From the NCBI GenBank assembly GCA_944323475.1, contig CALUSQ010000003.1, forward strand, positions 1 to 64,000: a stretch of DNA of 64,000 nt, given 5' to 3'. This document shows, one piece after another, positions 45,473 through 54,963 of this stretch. Position 1 is the first letter of the stretch; each line of letters opens with the position of its first letter. Source of the stretch: Candidatus Gastranaerophilales bacterium (lineage in GTDB: Bacteria; Cyanobacteriota; Vampirovibrionia; Gastranaerophilales; Gastranaerophilaceae). A program made the position numbers and the translations under genes. Below the pieces are notes generated by a model. That model saw nothing but the letters and a program-made list of their open reading frames with translations, ran no database searches and was not told the DNA's origin.

Positions 45473-46195
45473 ATGAGCATAGAAGTTAAAAATTTAACAA
45501 AATCATTTAAAAATAAACTTATACTAGATAACGTCTCTTTCAAAGTAGATGACGGAGAAATTCTGGCTATTGTCGGATTAAGCGGCGCGGGTAAAAGTAC
45601 AATTTTAAAACTTATTTGTGGCTTAACAAAACCTGACAGCGGCGAAATTGTTGTGTCACCAGGTGATATTGCTATGGTATTCCAATATTCTGCTCTTTTT
45701 GACTCATTGAATGTATTTGACAATATCGCATTTGCCCTAACAGAAAGAAAAGAATTCAAAAATAAGTATACAAAAGAACAATTAAAAGAGATTGTTTCAC
45801 AAAAACTCAGATTGGTAGGACTTGAAGGTATTGAAAACAAAATGCCTCATGAGCTATCAGGCGGTATGCAAAAAAGAGTAAGTTTTGCACGTGCTATTGT
45901 CACAGACCCCAAAACAATATTATATGACGAGCCTACAGCAGGGTTGGACCCTGTATCTTCTACAATGATTGAAGATTACATAGTACGTTTAAAAGATGAG
46001 CTTTATGCAAGTTCAGTTATAGTAACTCACCAATTATCCACCATTCAAAGGTGTGCTGATAAGGTAATAATGTTATATAATACAAAAATCGTATACTCTG
46101 GCACGCCTCAGGATATGATAAACAATGGTAACGAATATACAAAACAATTCATAAATGCTTGTATAGACGGGCCAATGAAAGTAGCGGGTACATAA
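45473..46195 (+). CDS. mlaF: Lipid ABC transporter ATPase (MlaF family)
   Basis: 240 residues from MSIEVKNLTKSF. An in-frame ORF extends far upstream, but this ATG at 45473 gives the family's normal start. Walker A GLSGAGKST, signature LSGGMQKR, Walker B ILYDEPTAGLDP and H-loop VTHQ are all present. It energises MlaE. It overlaps no annotated gene after this start; the MCE gene follows. Confidence 0.94.
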   Translation: MSIEVKNLTKSFKNKLILDNVSFKVDDGEILAIVGLSGAGKSTILKLICGLTKPDSGEIVVSPGDIAMVFQYSALFDSLNVFDNIAFALTERKEFKNKYTKEQLKEIVSQKLRLVGLEGIENKMPHELSGGMQKRVSFARAIVTDPKTILYDEPTAGLDPVSSTMIEDYIVRLKDELYASSVIVTHQLSTIQRCADKVIMLYNTKIVYSGTPQDMINNGNEYTKQFINACIDGPMKVAGT

Positions 46196-46251
46196 ACCTC
46201 AAAATAAAACGCCCCATTTTATTGTTAACAGAAAAAGAATTGGAAAAAATA

Positions 46252-47616
46252 ATGCGGTTTTCATCATCATTTAAAGTCGGATTACTCACATTAACAGCTT
46301 TATTAATATTAATTTTTAGTATCATGTGGATTAAAGGCAGGGCACTTTCTGCAGGAGAAAGACTTTTTGTAGATTTCAAAGATGTCAACGGAATGCGTCC
46401 CGGTTCAGCCGTACAGCTTATGGGCTTTAGAATAGGGCAAGTTGAAGAAATACAACCTGTATTAACAAACCTTGATGATCCTTACATAAGAGTAAAGTTT
46501 GTTATCACAGAACCGAATGTAAACATACCTAATGCTTCAACAATTTCTATACAACAATCAGGTATTATTGGAGAACAATTTCTTGAAATTACACCACCCA
46601 AACTACGTACACTTTACTTACCTATAAATAAAAACTCAATGGTACTTCATGCAAATGACAATGTAAGCATGATTTTGAGCGACAAACTATCTGAAGTTGG
46701 TAAAGTCAAAAAAATTGAAATTATTGAAACCAAAACATTACCAATAAATATCCAAGAAGAAATAAAAACACCTTCTGCTTACAAAATAGGATATATAATT
46801 ACACTGCCTGGATTACAACTTCCAGATAGGTTGCTTGGCAAAATTAAAGTAAAAGACTCAAAACACTATTTGTTTATAAAACCTGCAACAAAAATGGAAA
46901 TTGCATATCCTCAGTCAACCTCAAAATTTACTGTTATTGAACCATTAAGACTTTCAGATTTTATGGATTTGCAATACAGAGCAGCAATGTCCCTTGCAGA
47001 GACTAATGAAAAACTTTCAGCTTTAATGTCTGATGATGTTATATCTGATTTGAAAAATATTATCTCAAATATCGACTTGCTGACATTAAAAGCAAATGAC
47101 ACTCTTGATAAAACACAAATGTTGATTGACTCTTCAAGACAAGACTTGAAATCTCTTATGGAAACAACAGACAAAGTTTCTGCAAAAGTAATTGTTCTAA
47201 CAGACAATATCAACTCTATTATTGGTGATAAAGAGTTTAAAGATACTCTTATTTCTACAACAAAATCAATTGATAGATTATCAAATAACCTTAATAACTT
47301 AATAGAAGATCCAAAAACAAGAGAAACTTTAGATAATCTACAAGTAGCAAGCAAAAATATTTCTGAAATTTCAACTTATGTAAACGGAATGACAAAAGAT
47401 CCTGTTTTGAAATCTCAGATTAACACTACAGTAACCAAATTCAACAAAGCTCTAGATGATTTGTCTTGTACATTGGAAACTGTAAATAGTCTTACAACAG
47501 ACAAGAAAACAGAACTCAACGAAACAATAAATAATGTTAATGAAACATCTAAAAATTTAAGAAAATTCTCGGAAAAACTTAATAAAAGATTCTTGTTATT
47601 CCGATTAATGTTCTAG
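46252..47616 (+). CDS. mlaD: MCE domain lipid-binding protein (MlaD family)
   Basis: About 454 residues from MRFSSSFKVGLLTLTALL. The ATG at 46252 is preferred over 46159, since the N-terminal membrane helix starts immediately after it. The MCE domain spans about 38-120: VDFKDVNGMRPGSAVQLMGFRIGQVEEIQPV. A long helical C-terminal region has repeated Asn/Thr/Ser heptads (DTLDKTQMLIDSSRQDLKS). In other MCE proteins such helices form a hexameric periplasmic needle. Third gene of mlaE-mlaF-mlaD; MlaB and MlaC are not adjacent. Confidence 0.9.
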   Translation: MRFSSSFKVGLLTLTALLILIFSIMWIKGRALSAGERLFVDFKDVNGMRPGSAVQLMGFRIGQVEEIQPVLTNLDDPYIRVKFVITEPNVNIPNASTISIQQSGIIGEQFLEITPPKLRTLYLPINKNSMVLHANDNVSMILSDKLSEVGKVKKIEIIETKTLPINIQEEIKTPSAYKIGYIITLPGLQLPDRLLGKIKVKDSKHYLFIKPATKMEIAYPQSTSKFTVIEPLRLSDFMDLQYRAAMSLAETNEKLSALMSDDVISDLKNIISNIDLLTLKANDTLDKTQMLIDSSRQDLKSLMETTDKVSAKVIVLTDNINSIIGDKEFKDTLISTTKSIDRLSNNLNNLIEDPKTRETLDNLQVASKNISEISTYVNGMTKDPVLKSQINTTVTKFNKALDDLSCTLETVNSLTTDKKTELNETINNVNETSKNLRKFSEKLNKRFLLFRLMF

Positions 47617-47692
47617 ACATTTACAATTATTTATAAACTAGCAAAATATTTTCTTTACAGATTTAATAACTTTGTAAGGGAAATATTTTGCT

Positions 47693-48850
47693 ATGCGCAT
47701 CAATTACATTAATAACTATAATTACAACTTCAAAACACAAAACACTAATCAATTCTCTTTTAAAGGATGGAGTCCTGAAACTCCTGAGAACAAGGAACAA
47801 ATTGATAAAATATGTAATCTTTTGAACACTGCTGATATAAAACGAGTCTCTATATCAGGACACAGCTTCCCTGATTCTGATTCAATAGGATCAAGCTTTG
47901 CAATGGCAATGCTTTTAAACACAAAATACAAAGTTCCTGTTGATATTTTTGTGTTTGGGAACCTTCCAAGAAAATACAAATTTTTAAGAGGACAACCGGG
48001 TATAAGAGTTTTTTCAATTTGCGACAAAAACAATAATTTAATAAGACGATTCGGTCAATATGATTTATCTATCTCAATGGATACTCCAGATAATATGCGT
48101 ATTCATACCGATTATTACAAAAATATTTTTCTTAAATCAAAACACAGAGTAAAAATTGATCATCACCAAACACCAACAAATAATAAAAAACAAATAGGCA
48201 ATTATGCAGAATATAGTCTTGTAGACACAAAATCACCTTCGGCATCACAGCTTGTTATGCAATTTGTAGAACCACTTGATGTAAAAAAAGAATTATTACC
48301 TAAAAAATTTAATGAAGCAATCTATACAGGAATATTAGGAGACACAGGCTACCTTACAAGACCTAACACTGATTCTGCAAAACAAGATGCAATTTTATTG
48401 ATAAAAAATGGTCTAAAACCCAAATTGGTCAAAGCTGCACTTCATCCTGAAATACCTCAAGAAGTAAATGATTTTTTTAAAGAAGCATTATGCCACGTTA
48501 AATTAAGCCCTAAAAAACGAGTTGTATATCTTTACATTGACGATGAAATACAAAAAAAAATAAATGAATTAAACAGCCAAGATATGGCATATGAAATAAA
48601 TAACAAACTCAAAGGTTTCTTGACAGATACAAGAAGATTAACAAAAGCAAACTTTTCTTTAATATTTCAAAAAGTAGAAGAAAACAAACTAAAAGTAAGT
48701 GCGCGCAGCGAAAGTATAAATATTCTTGATATAGCAAAAAAGCATCATGGTGGAGGACATGAAAATGCAGCAGGTTTCTGCATTCCTTTAAGAAAAAATA
48801 TTGATATGCAGATAAAAAGTATTATTAAAGAGTTTGATGATCAATATTAA
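47693..48850 (+). CDS. DHH-family phosphoesterase (NrnA-like) with Asn-rich N-terminus
   Basis: 385 residues. The DHH core shows SGHSFPDSDSIGSS (55-68), VKIDHHQT (153-160), and SMD and GDTGYL metal sites. The C-terminal DHHA1 domain has KKHHGGGHENAAGFC. This fits nano-RNase/pAp phosphatase NrnA or a related cyclic-dinucleotide phosphodiesterase. The first 25 residues are an unusual tail, MRINYINNYNYNFKTQ then NQFSFKG, not a standard signal peptide. It is monocistronic, with a weak AAGGGA ribosome site far upstream. Confidence 0.85.
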   Translation: MRINYINNYNYNFKTQNTNQFSFKGWSPETPENKEQIDKICNLLNTADIKRVSISGHSFPDSDSIGSSFAMAMLLNTKYKVPVDIFVFGNLPRKYKFLRGQPGIRVFSICDKNNNLIRRFGQYDLSISMDTPDNMRIHTDYYKNIFLKSKHRVKIDHHQTPTNNKKQIGNYAEYSLVDTKSPSASQLVMQFVEPLDVKKELLPKKFNEAIYTGILGDTGYLTRPNTDSAKQDAILLIKNGLKPKLVKAALHPEIPQEVNDFFKEALCHVKLSPKKRVVYLYIDDEIQKKINELNSQDMAYEINNKLKGFLTDTRRLTKANFSLIFQKVEENKLKVSARSESINILDIAKKHHGGGHENAAGFCIPLRKNIDMQIKSIIKEFDDQY

Positions 48851-48861
48851 AAAATAAATTT

Positions 48862-48882
48862 ATCATAGAAAATTTATGATAG
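48862..48882 (+). promoter_or_regulatory. Inverted repeat upstream of the second flhB
   Basis: TATCATA and TATGATA (48862-48868 and 48876-48882), a 7-bp inverted repeat with a seven-base spacer, about 48 bases before the ATG. TAGAAT overlaps its second arm as a possible -10, so a repressor or activator could bind here. No other copy was seen. Confidence 0.35.
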
Positions 48883-48930
48883 AATATTACTGTTGAGAAT
48901 GGTTAGTTAAAAAGACAGGAACCCTCCCCC

Positions 48931-50028
48931 ATGGGTGATGAAGACAAGCAGTTTGAAGCTTCACAGCAAAAACTGGAGAAAGCAAGAAAAGAAGGTCAAG
49001 TTGTAAAATCCAAAGATTTTTCAACAGCACTTGCCATGATAGTAATGTTTTTTGCAATAGCTAAACTTGCTCCATTTATATTTGACCAAATTTCAAGGCT
49101 TTTTGTTCTTTGTTATGAACAAATTCCAAACCAACATCTTCAAAATATAGGATTACCTTATTTATTATTTATTACACTAGTTCCTACACTTTTAATCATC
49201 GGTCCAATTCTTTTTCTTGCAATGTTTATAGCCATAATCGGAGATTTTATACAAGTAGGACCCCTTTTTACAACAACACCTCTTGCACCAAAACTTGATA
49301 AACTCAATCCGTCTAAATATTTTAAAAACATAATGTCTATAAAAACACTATTTGAACTTTTTAAAAACATATTAAAAGTTATAGTTTTAGGATGGGTCGG
49401 ATGGTCTGTTTATAGTTCTCATTTTGAAACAATACTCGGATTAGCCGCAATGGACAACAACTTTGCCGTAATGCAAGAATTCGGCTCTTTGATTATGGAC
49501 TTTGTTATAAAAGCAAGTATAGCTTTTTTGATAATTTCTGCAGCTGATTACGGAATGACAAGATGGAAATTTTTACAAGACCAAAAAATGTCTTTCAAAG
49601 AAGTTAAAGATGAATACAAAAACACAGAAGGTGACCCAAACGTAAAAGCAGCCCTAAGACAACGTCGTCAACAAATGATGCAACAAGGAATGATGGACGC
49701 AGTACCGGATGCAGATTTTGTTGTAACAAACCCAACACACATAGCATGTGCTCTAAAATATGACCAAGAAGAAATGGAATCCCCAAAACTTGTTGCAAAA
49801 GGTACAGAGTTATTTGCAAAAAAAATTATTGATATTGCAAGAGAACACGGTGTGCCTGTTATAGAAAATCCACCCGTTGCAAGAGCTATTTTCAGACTTG
49901 TAGAAGTAAACAGAGAAATCCCTCCGGATTTGTACAAAGCTGTAGCAGAAATCTTATTATTTGTATACAATTTGAAAAAAACACAAAAACCTAGTAATAT
50001 AGAAACTAAGAAAACAGATAAGACGTAA
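48931..50028 (+). CDS. flhB2: Second FlhB-type export switch protein
   Basis: 365 residues. The N-terminal KQFEASQQKLEKARKEGQVVKSKD is the FlhB/SctU signature. Four membrane helices lie between about 30 and 205. The autocleavage NPTH is at 267-270 (VVTNPTHIACALKYD), followed by VAKGTELFAKKIIDIAREHGVPVIENPPVAR. It differs clearly from the copy at 19314-20432 and stands without fliP/Q/R. It leads an operon with a FliA-like sigma factor and a histidine kinase. Either it works in a second export system or the two copies share one gate at different stages. Confidence 0.93.
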   Translation: MGDEDKQFEASQQKLEKARKEGQVVKSKDFSTALAMIVMFFAIAKLAPFIFDQISRLFVLCYEQIPNQHLQNIGLPYLLFITLVPTLLIIGPILFLAMFIAIIGDFIQVGPLFTTTPLAPKLDKLNPSKYFKNIMSIKTLFELFKNILKVIVLGWVGWSVYSSHFETILGLAAMDNNFAVMQEFGSLIMDFVIKASIAFLIISAADYGMTRWKFLQDQKMSFKEVKDEYKNTEGDPNVKAALRQRRQQMMQQGMMDAVPDADFVVTNPTHIACALKYDQEEMESPKLVAKGTELFAKKIIDIAREHGVPVIENPPVARAIFRLVEVNREIPPDLYKAVAEILLFVYNLKKTQKPSNIETKKTDKT

Positions 50029-50693
50029 TGATGGTAAACAACGCTTCACAAAATAAAATAAAAGAATATATTACAATCGTTGAAAAGGTTGCAAAAATAG
50101 AACACAGACGTATACCTTCTCATATGGTTGATTATGAAGAACTCGTTTCGATCGGTATTATAGCTGTTCAAGCAATGATTAAAAATAAAACAGAAGAACA
50201 ACTGGAGAAATATAATAGCTCATATATTGGCACTGCTGTGAGATGGGCTATAAGAAACGAACTCAGAAACAGATATAAATGGTATACTCTAAAACATAAT
50301 AAAACAGAAGACAATGAGGGTTCTTCTGAAAACGGTATTGACGTTTCTCCTGGAAAAGTTAGAGAAGCAATCTATGAAACTATCTTATCCATAGATTCTA
50401 TCGCTGCAGCATCATCTGATAACGACTCGCCTTTTGATTTTATCAAAGACCCGCATGCTTTGCCTGATGAAAAAGCAGAAATATCAGAACTTGGAAAAGC
50501 TATCCGAGAAGCTATTGCAACTCTTCCTCAAAAAGACAGATTGGTTGTAGAATATAGATTCTATAGAAACATGCAAGTCAAAGAAATTGCTGAACAAGTA
50601 GGATTATCCTCTTCTCGTATTACGCGTATTGTCCAAGGTGCCCTAAATCACGTTAGAGAATATCTTGTGCAGCATGAACATTATGGCTATTAA
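50028..50693 (+). CDS. fliA: FliA/WhiG-type sigma-28 factor
   Basis: 221 residues. Region 2 is MVDYEELVSIGIIAVQAMI ... YIGTAVRWAIRNELRNR (about 32-84). Region 4 is LPQKDRLVVEYRFYRNMQVKEIAEQVGLSSSRITRIVQGALNHVREYL (about 166-213). It is slightly shorter than typical FliA, and region 3 is weak. The start ATG overlaps the flhB2 stop (TAATG). It is the obvious reader of the sigma-28 promoter at 6632-6659. No anti-sigma FlgM was found. Confidence 0.87.
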   Translation: MMVNNASQNKIKEYITIVEKVAKIEHRRIPSHMVDYEELVSIGIIAVQAMIKNKTEEQLEKYNSSYIGTAVRWAIRNELRNRYKWYTLKHNKTEDNEGSSENGIDVSPGKVREAIYETILSIDSIAAASSDNDSPFDFIKDPHALPDEKAEISELGKAIREAIATLPQKDRLVVEYRFYRNMQVKEIAEQVGLSSSRITRIVQGALNHVREYLVQHEHYGY

Positions 50694-50708
50694 TCATAGG
50701 TGTAGATT

Positions 50709-51698
50709 GTGAATTTTGTTGTTCTTTGTCTCTCAACAATTATAATCTTGTTGATTATTTGTATCTTAGTTTTAAGCATAAGCTACAAAAAGCTAAAAGA
50801 TACATTTCGAAATCACAAAAAAATGTTAAATACAGTTTTAAAAGTAATTAACTCCGTCAGATACGGAAACCTTTATGAAAGAGTTAATGAACAAACTTGT
50901 TCATTGATACCAAATTTTGTACAAAGCATAAACTCTATGATTGACTCAATCGTTGATAGGGAAAACATGATTAAAGAATATCAAAATGACTTGAGCCAAA
51001 AACTAGATTCTTTACAAGAAGTAGAGCAATTAAAAGAAGATTTTGTTGCAACACTCACACACGATTTAAAAGTACCTATACTTGCAGAAAAAAACATGCT
51101 CTCTTTTCTTTTAAGCAATAAATTTGGAGAACTTACAGAAAAACAAAAAGAAGCTTTAGTCCACTTGAAAAACTCTAACCAAGAACTAGTAGAACTTGTA
51201 GAAATAATCTTAGAAACTTACAAATTAAATGAAACTAAAATTGATCTCACAAAAGAAAAAGTCTGTGTGAATGACTTGCTAAAAGATACAATAGACGAAA
51301 TGAAACCAATTTCAGATTCAGATAATATAACCGTCAATTTCTTTACAGAGTTTGACGGATTTGTTGAACTAGACAAATTTTATATTAAAAGAGCATTAAA
51401 AAATTTAATACTTAACGCAATTTCATTCAGCGAACCTGATTCAAAGATAGATACCGCTGTTTGTATAGATGACAAAAACGTATTTATAAAAATAACAAAC
51501 TACGGGAAAAGCATAAAAAAAGAAGAAGTTAAACATGTTTTTGACAAATACTATACAACTGCAAAAAAATTCCGTAAAGTCGGCACAGGACTCGGCCTAT
51601 ACCTTTCTAACAAAATAGTAAAAGCTCATAAAGGCAGAATAATGGTAGAATCAGAAAAAGATTCTTGGACAACTTTTGCTATTGTTTTGCACAGATAA
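50709..51698 (+). CDS. Orphan membrane sensor histidine kinase
   Basis: 329 residues. One N-terminal membrane helix (about 4-27) precedes a HAMP-like or coiled linker. The HisKA domain has His118 in ATLTHDLKVPI, and the HATPase domain has an N box (LKNLILNAISF) and G box (GTGLGLYLSNKI). There is almost no extracytoplasmic sensing domain. It starts at GTG with AGGTG upstream, 15 bases after the sigma gene. No response regulator adjoins it. Context suggests it acts on flagellar gene control. Confidence 0.85.
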   Translation: MNFVVLCLSTIIILLIICILVLSISYKKLKDTFRNHKKMLNTVLKVINSVRYGNLYERVNEQTCSLIPNFVQSINSMIDSIVDRENMIKEYQNDLSQKLDSLQEVEQLKEDFVATLTHDLKVPILAEKNMLSFLLSNKFGELTEKQKEALVHLKNSNQELVELVEIILETYKLNETKIDLTKEKVCVNDLLKDTIDEMKPISDSDNITVNFFTEFDGFVELDKFYIKRALKNLILNAISFSEPDSKIDTAVCIDDKNVFIKITNYGKSIKKEEVKHVFDKYYTTAKKFRKVGTGLGLYLSNKIVKAHKGRIMVESEKDSWTTFAIVLHR

Positions 51699-51700
51699 AT

Positions 51701-52348
51701 CTAATCTTTTTCAATATTTGCATCAAAAAAGTATTCTAATGCATCTTTTACATCAAAATAAACAGGCAATGTTTCTGGTATATTTTCTTTTGAAAAAGTG
51801 TAAATTCTTGATACCAACACAACTTTTTCATTAGTCAAAGGATTTAAAGCAATTGCTTTTACATAATTTGTCCCATTAACATTTTTTATACTTTCAACTT
51901 TAGCATCAACTTTTATACCATTTCTTTTTAAATTTTCTATTTTTCTTTTTGAAAACAAATAATAAAAAGAAAGACTAAAAACAGCACTAAATGCAACTAA
52001 TAAAGAAATTACAGGCACATCAAACCCGGCATACTCTTGAACAAAATGTCCAGTAAAATCAACAAGATCATCAAAAAGAATAGATAACAAAAGAGCTATA
52101 CAAAAACTCACAAACAAATAGTTGTTTTGAACAGTTTTATATAAAATTCCTGCTAAATCTATATTTGCATATTTATATTCCATTTTTCTATCAATTATAC
52201 TAGCCAAAGGCATTATTGAATATACAATTAACCAAATAAAAAGTGATTCAAAACCTAATATATAATTTCCAGAGCGAAAAGAATTACCGATTGCAAAAAA
52301 CGCCAATCCAAATGTCAAAACTATACACAAAAGATTTTTGTCAGACAT
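51701..52348 (-). CDS. Four-helix membrane protein with cytoplasmic C-terminal domain
   Basis: 215 residues. Hydrophobic segments lie at about 5-23, 28-50, 72-90 and 108-132. The C-terminal ~80 residues are soluble (VDAKVESIKNVNGTNYVKAIALNPLTNEKVVLVSRIYTF), a strand pattern like DUF3592-type domains. It ends two bases from the histidine-kinase stop (convergent) and is followed on its own strand by TSCPD and TPR genes upstream. Function unknown. Confidence 0.6.
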   Translation of the reverse strand: MSDKNLLCIVLTFGLAFFAIGNSFRSGNYILGFESLFIWLIVYSIMPLASIIDRKMEYKYANIDLAGILYKTVQNNYLFVSFCIALLLSILFDDLVDFTGHFVQEYAGFDVPVISLLVAFSAVFSLSFYYLFSKRKIENLKRNGIKVDAKVESIKNVNGTNYVKAIALNPLTNEKVVLVSRIYTFSKENIPETLPVYFDVKDALEYFFDANIEKD

Positions 52349-52362
52349 AGATTTTTTCCTTT

Positions 52363-52647
52363 TTAACTTTTTATAGTAAGAGTTTCTACTTCTTTATTTT
52401 TATATGCCAAAAGACACTTTGCAAGCTGATCAGGGCAACTTGTGTTTTTGTCTCCGCATCTTATACCACTGAGTTTTTGAATTACCTGTGAGATTTCCAT
52501 ACCTTTAATAAGGTTTTTTATCCCTTGCAAATTCCCATTGCATCCGCCATAGAAATCAGCATCAATAACAATTCCGTTATTTACTTTTACCTGCATTATA
52601 CCGCAGCATACACCTGATGTTCTGTATTGAATAATTTCTTCTGCCAT
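52363..52647 (-). CDS. TSCPD-domain protein
   Basis: 94 residues. SGVCCGIMQVKVNNGIVIDADFYGGCNGNLQGIKNLIKGM and KNTSCPDQLAKCL are the TSCPD motif. The domain is found free-standing (TIGR03905 type) or at the C-terminus of class II ribonucleotide reductases. The nrdJ at 7482 lacks it, which is suggestive. It lies two bases after the TPR gene. Confidence 0.88.
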   Translation of the reverse strand: MAEEIIQYRTSGVCCGIMQVKVNNGIVIDADFYGGCNGNLQGIKNLIKGMEISQVIQKLSGIRCGDKNTSCPDQLAKCLLAYKNKEVETLTIKS

Positions 52648-52649
52648 TT

Positions 52650-53420
52650 TTATATTCTTCCTAAAATTTTACTAATCTTCTCTTTTTCTTCTGACGGAAT
52701 ATCAAATTTCAAATATTCTTCATAATATTCCTTAGCATCAGATTTATCACCTCGTGCCATAAAAAGCATACCCAAACGTTTGTAACCCAAAGGGAATTTT
52801 TCGTTTACAGAAATACTTTTTAACAAGTTTGATATAGCTTTGTCTATTTCGTCATTTGCTTCATAAGCAAGAGCTGTTTGATAATATATGAGCTCATTAT
52901 CTTCTATATACTTTAAAACTTCTTCAAAATTTGCAATTGCACTGTTGTAATCACCCAACTCAAAATAAACCATTCCCAAATCCCAATTAGCATCATAATT
53001 TTTAGGTGCCAATTCAAGAACAGAATCTAACGCATCAATTGCGTCATCGTATCTTTTGTCCTCAACGTAAATTCTACCTAAGTAATGTCTTAAAGCAACA
53101 TTATCAGGCAAAAGAGCAATCGCGCCTTGCAAAATATCAATTGCATCCCACAATCTGTTCTCTTTGTAATAAATATCAGCTATATTTATATAGGTTTCAG
53201 GCAATTTGTCATCCAAAAATAAAGCTTTTTTATAAAACTCTTCAGCTTGATTATTTTGACTCAAATGAGCATAACAAAGGCCAATATTATTGTATAAATG
53301 AGGATTTTTGTTATCAGCTTCAAGAAGTTCTTTAAAAATATCTAAAGCTTTTTCAAAATTTCTTAATCTGAATAAATCCATTGCATATTTTAGCTGTTCT
53401 TCGTATTGTTTTTCATCCAT
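52650..53420 (-). CDS. Tetratricopeptide-repeat protein
   Basis: 256 residues with at least six TPR units of 34 residues (AMDLFRLRNFEKALDIFKELLEADNKNPHLYNNIGLCYAHLSQ and onward). No signal peptide, so a cytoplasmic scaffold. It lies upstream of the TSCPD and membrane-protein genes on the same strand, spaced 2 and 14 bases, forming a three-gene operon. Partner unknown. Confidence 0.9.
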   Translation of the reverse strand: MDEKQYEEQLKYAMDLFRLRNFEKALDIFKELLEADNKNPHLYNNIGLCYAHLSQNNQAEEFYKKALFLDDKLPETYINIADIYYKENRLWDAIDILQGAIALLPDNVALRHYLGRIYVEDKRYDDAIDALDSVLELAPKNYDANWDLGMVYFELGDYNSAIANFEEVLKYIEDNELIYYQTALAYEANDEIDKAISNLLKSISVNEKFPLGYKRLGMLFMARGDKSDAKEYYEEYLKFDIPSEEKEKISKILGRI

Positions 53421-53518
53421 AATTGCATCCTGTTTGTTTTACCCAATAATTATATGTTAAATAAACATTTACGGCAAAATATCTTAATATAATCGCTAAT
53501 TTATTTTTTGGTTAATGG

Positions 53519-53524
53519 TATAAT
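53519..53524 (+). promoter_or_regulatory. -10 box of asnS
   Basis: Perfect TATAAT 35 bases before the asnS ATG. The -35 region is AT-rich with no clear match. Confidence 0.4.
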
Positions 53525-53558
53525 AAAACCAAATCTTAGTTAATTGAGAGGACTTTAT

Positions 53559-54839
53559 ATGAAAATCTACATCGAAGACATTGCAAAATACGAAGGACAA
53601 ACAATCACTTTGCAGGCTTGGCTTTATAACAAACGTTCAAGCGGAAAACTTCATTTCTTACAACTTAGAGACGGTACAGGGGAAATTCAAGCTGTTGTAT
53701 TCAAAGGCAATGTTTCTGATGAAGTTTTTGCTCTTGCTGATAAAATTACACAAGAATCAAGCGTTGAAATAACAGGTACAGTAAAAAAACATGACCGCTC
53801 AAAAATCGGCTACGAAATCGATGCAACAGATGTAAAAGTTATCGGTGAGTCCGTTGACTACCCAATTACACCAAAAGAACACGGTACACACTTTCTTATG
53901 GAACACAGACATTTGTGGTTACGTTCTTTAAGACAAAAAGCTATTTTGAGAATACGTCACAGAATCATCAAATCTGTACGTGACTTTTTCGATAATAAAG
54001 GATTTACTCTTGTAGATGCTCCGATATTTACACCAAATGCTTGCGAAGGTACAACAAACCTGTTTAAAGTTGATTACTTTGACGAAAATGCATATCTAAC
54101 ACAAAGCGGACAATTGTACATGGAAGCAGCAGCAATGGCTGTAGGTAAAGCTTATTGCTTTGGACCTACTTTCCGTGCAGAAAAATCAAAAACAAGACGT
54201 CACTTGACTGAGTTTTGGATGGTAGAACCGGAGGTAGCTTTCTTCGATATATACGATGATATGGATTTAGCAGAAGAATTTGTTGAATACATTGTACAAG
54301 AAGTTGTAAAACATAATAGAGCAGACTTAGAAGTGCTTGAAAGAGATATCTCAAAACTTGAAAATATCAAACGTCCATTTCCAAGAATTTCTTATGACGA
54401 AGCTATCGAAATACTTAAGAAAAAAGGAAATGATACTGAATGGGGTGCAGACTTTGGAGGAGATGAAGAAACTCTTATCTCTGAAGAATTTGACAAACCT
54501 GTTATGATTCACCACTATCCGATGGCTATTAAAGCTTTCTATATGAAACAAGAAGGAGACAAAGCAGCTTGTGTTGATATGATTGCACCTGAAGGATACG
54601 GCGAAATCATTGGCGGCGGTCAAAGAGAAGAAGATATTGAAAAATTAAAAGCAAAAATCAAAGAACAAGGATTGCCTGAAGAAGTATTTAACTGGTACTT
54701 GGATGTCAGAAGATACGGAAGTTGCAAACATGCAGGCTTTGGCTTGGGTATTGAAAGAACAGTTGCTTGGATTTGCGGTTTGCATCACGTAAGAGAAACT
54801 ATTCCATTCCCAAGACTTATGGATAGACTTAAACCTTAA
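53559..54839 (+). CDS. asnS: Asparaginyl-tRNA synthetase
   Basis: 426 residues from [20 protein letters not shown] lies six bases upstream. Class II core: [37 protein letters not shown] (motif 2) and [15 protein letters not shown] (motif 3). An anticodon-binding OB domain is at the N-terminus ([27 protein letters not shown]). The [12 protein letters not shown] segment matches AsnS rather than AspS. A terminator follows. Confidence 0.93.
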   Translation: MKIYIEDIAKYEGQTITLQAWLYNKRSSGKLHFLQLRDGTGEIQAVVFKGNVSDEVFALADKITQESSVEITGTVKKHDRSKIGYEIDATDVKVIGESVDYPITPKEHGTHFLMEHRHLWLRSLRQKAILRIRHRIIKSVRDFFDNKGFTLVDAPIFTPNACEGTTNLFKVDYFDENAYLTQSGQLYMEAAAMAVGKAYCFGPTFRAEKSKTRRHLTEFWMVEPEVAFFDIYDDMDLAEEFVEYIVQEVVKHNRADLEVLERDISKLENIKRPFPRISYDEAIEILKKKGNDTEWGADFGGDEETLISEEFDKPVMIHHYPMAIKAFYMKQEGDKAACVDMIAPEGYGEIIGGGQREEDIEKLKAKIKEQGLPEEVFNWYLDVRRYGSCKHAGFGLGIERTVAWICGLHHVRETIPFPRLMDRLKP

Positions 54840-54855
54840 AATTTAAGGATATAAC

Positions 54856-54893
54856 AAAAAAACACAGGCAAAATAAAAGCCTGTGTTTTTTTG
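54856..54893 (+). terminator. Intrinsic terminator of asnS
   Basis: Stem AAACACAGGC/GCCTGTGTTT (54860-54869 with 54879-54888), nine-base loop, then T-rich tract. Confidence 0.85.
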
Positions 54894-54963
54894 TTAAAAA
54901 ATTTTTATTCTCGTGATATTATAAAAATATTGACATTATAAATTAGACGGGGATTAAGTAATT

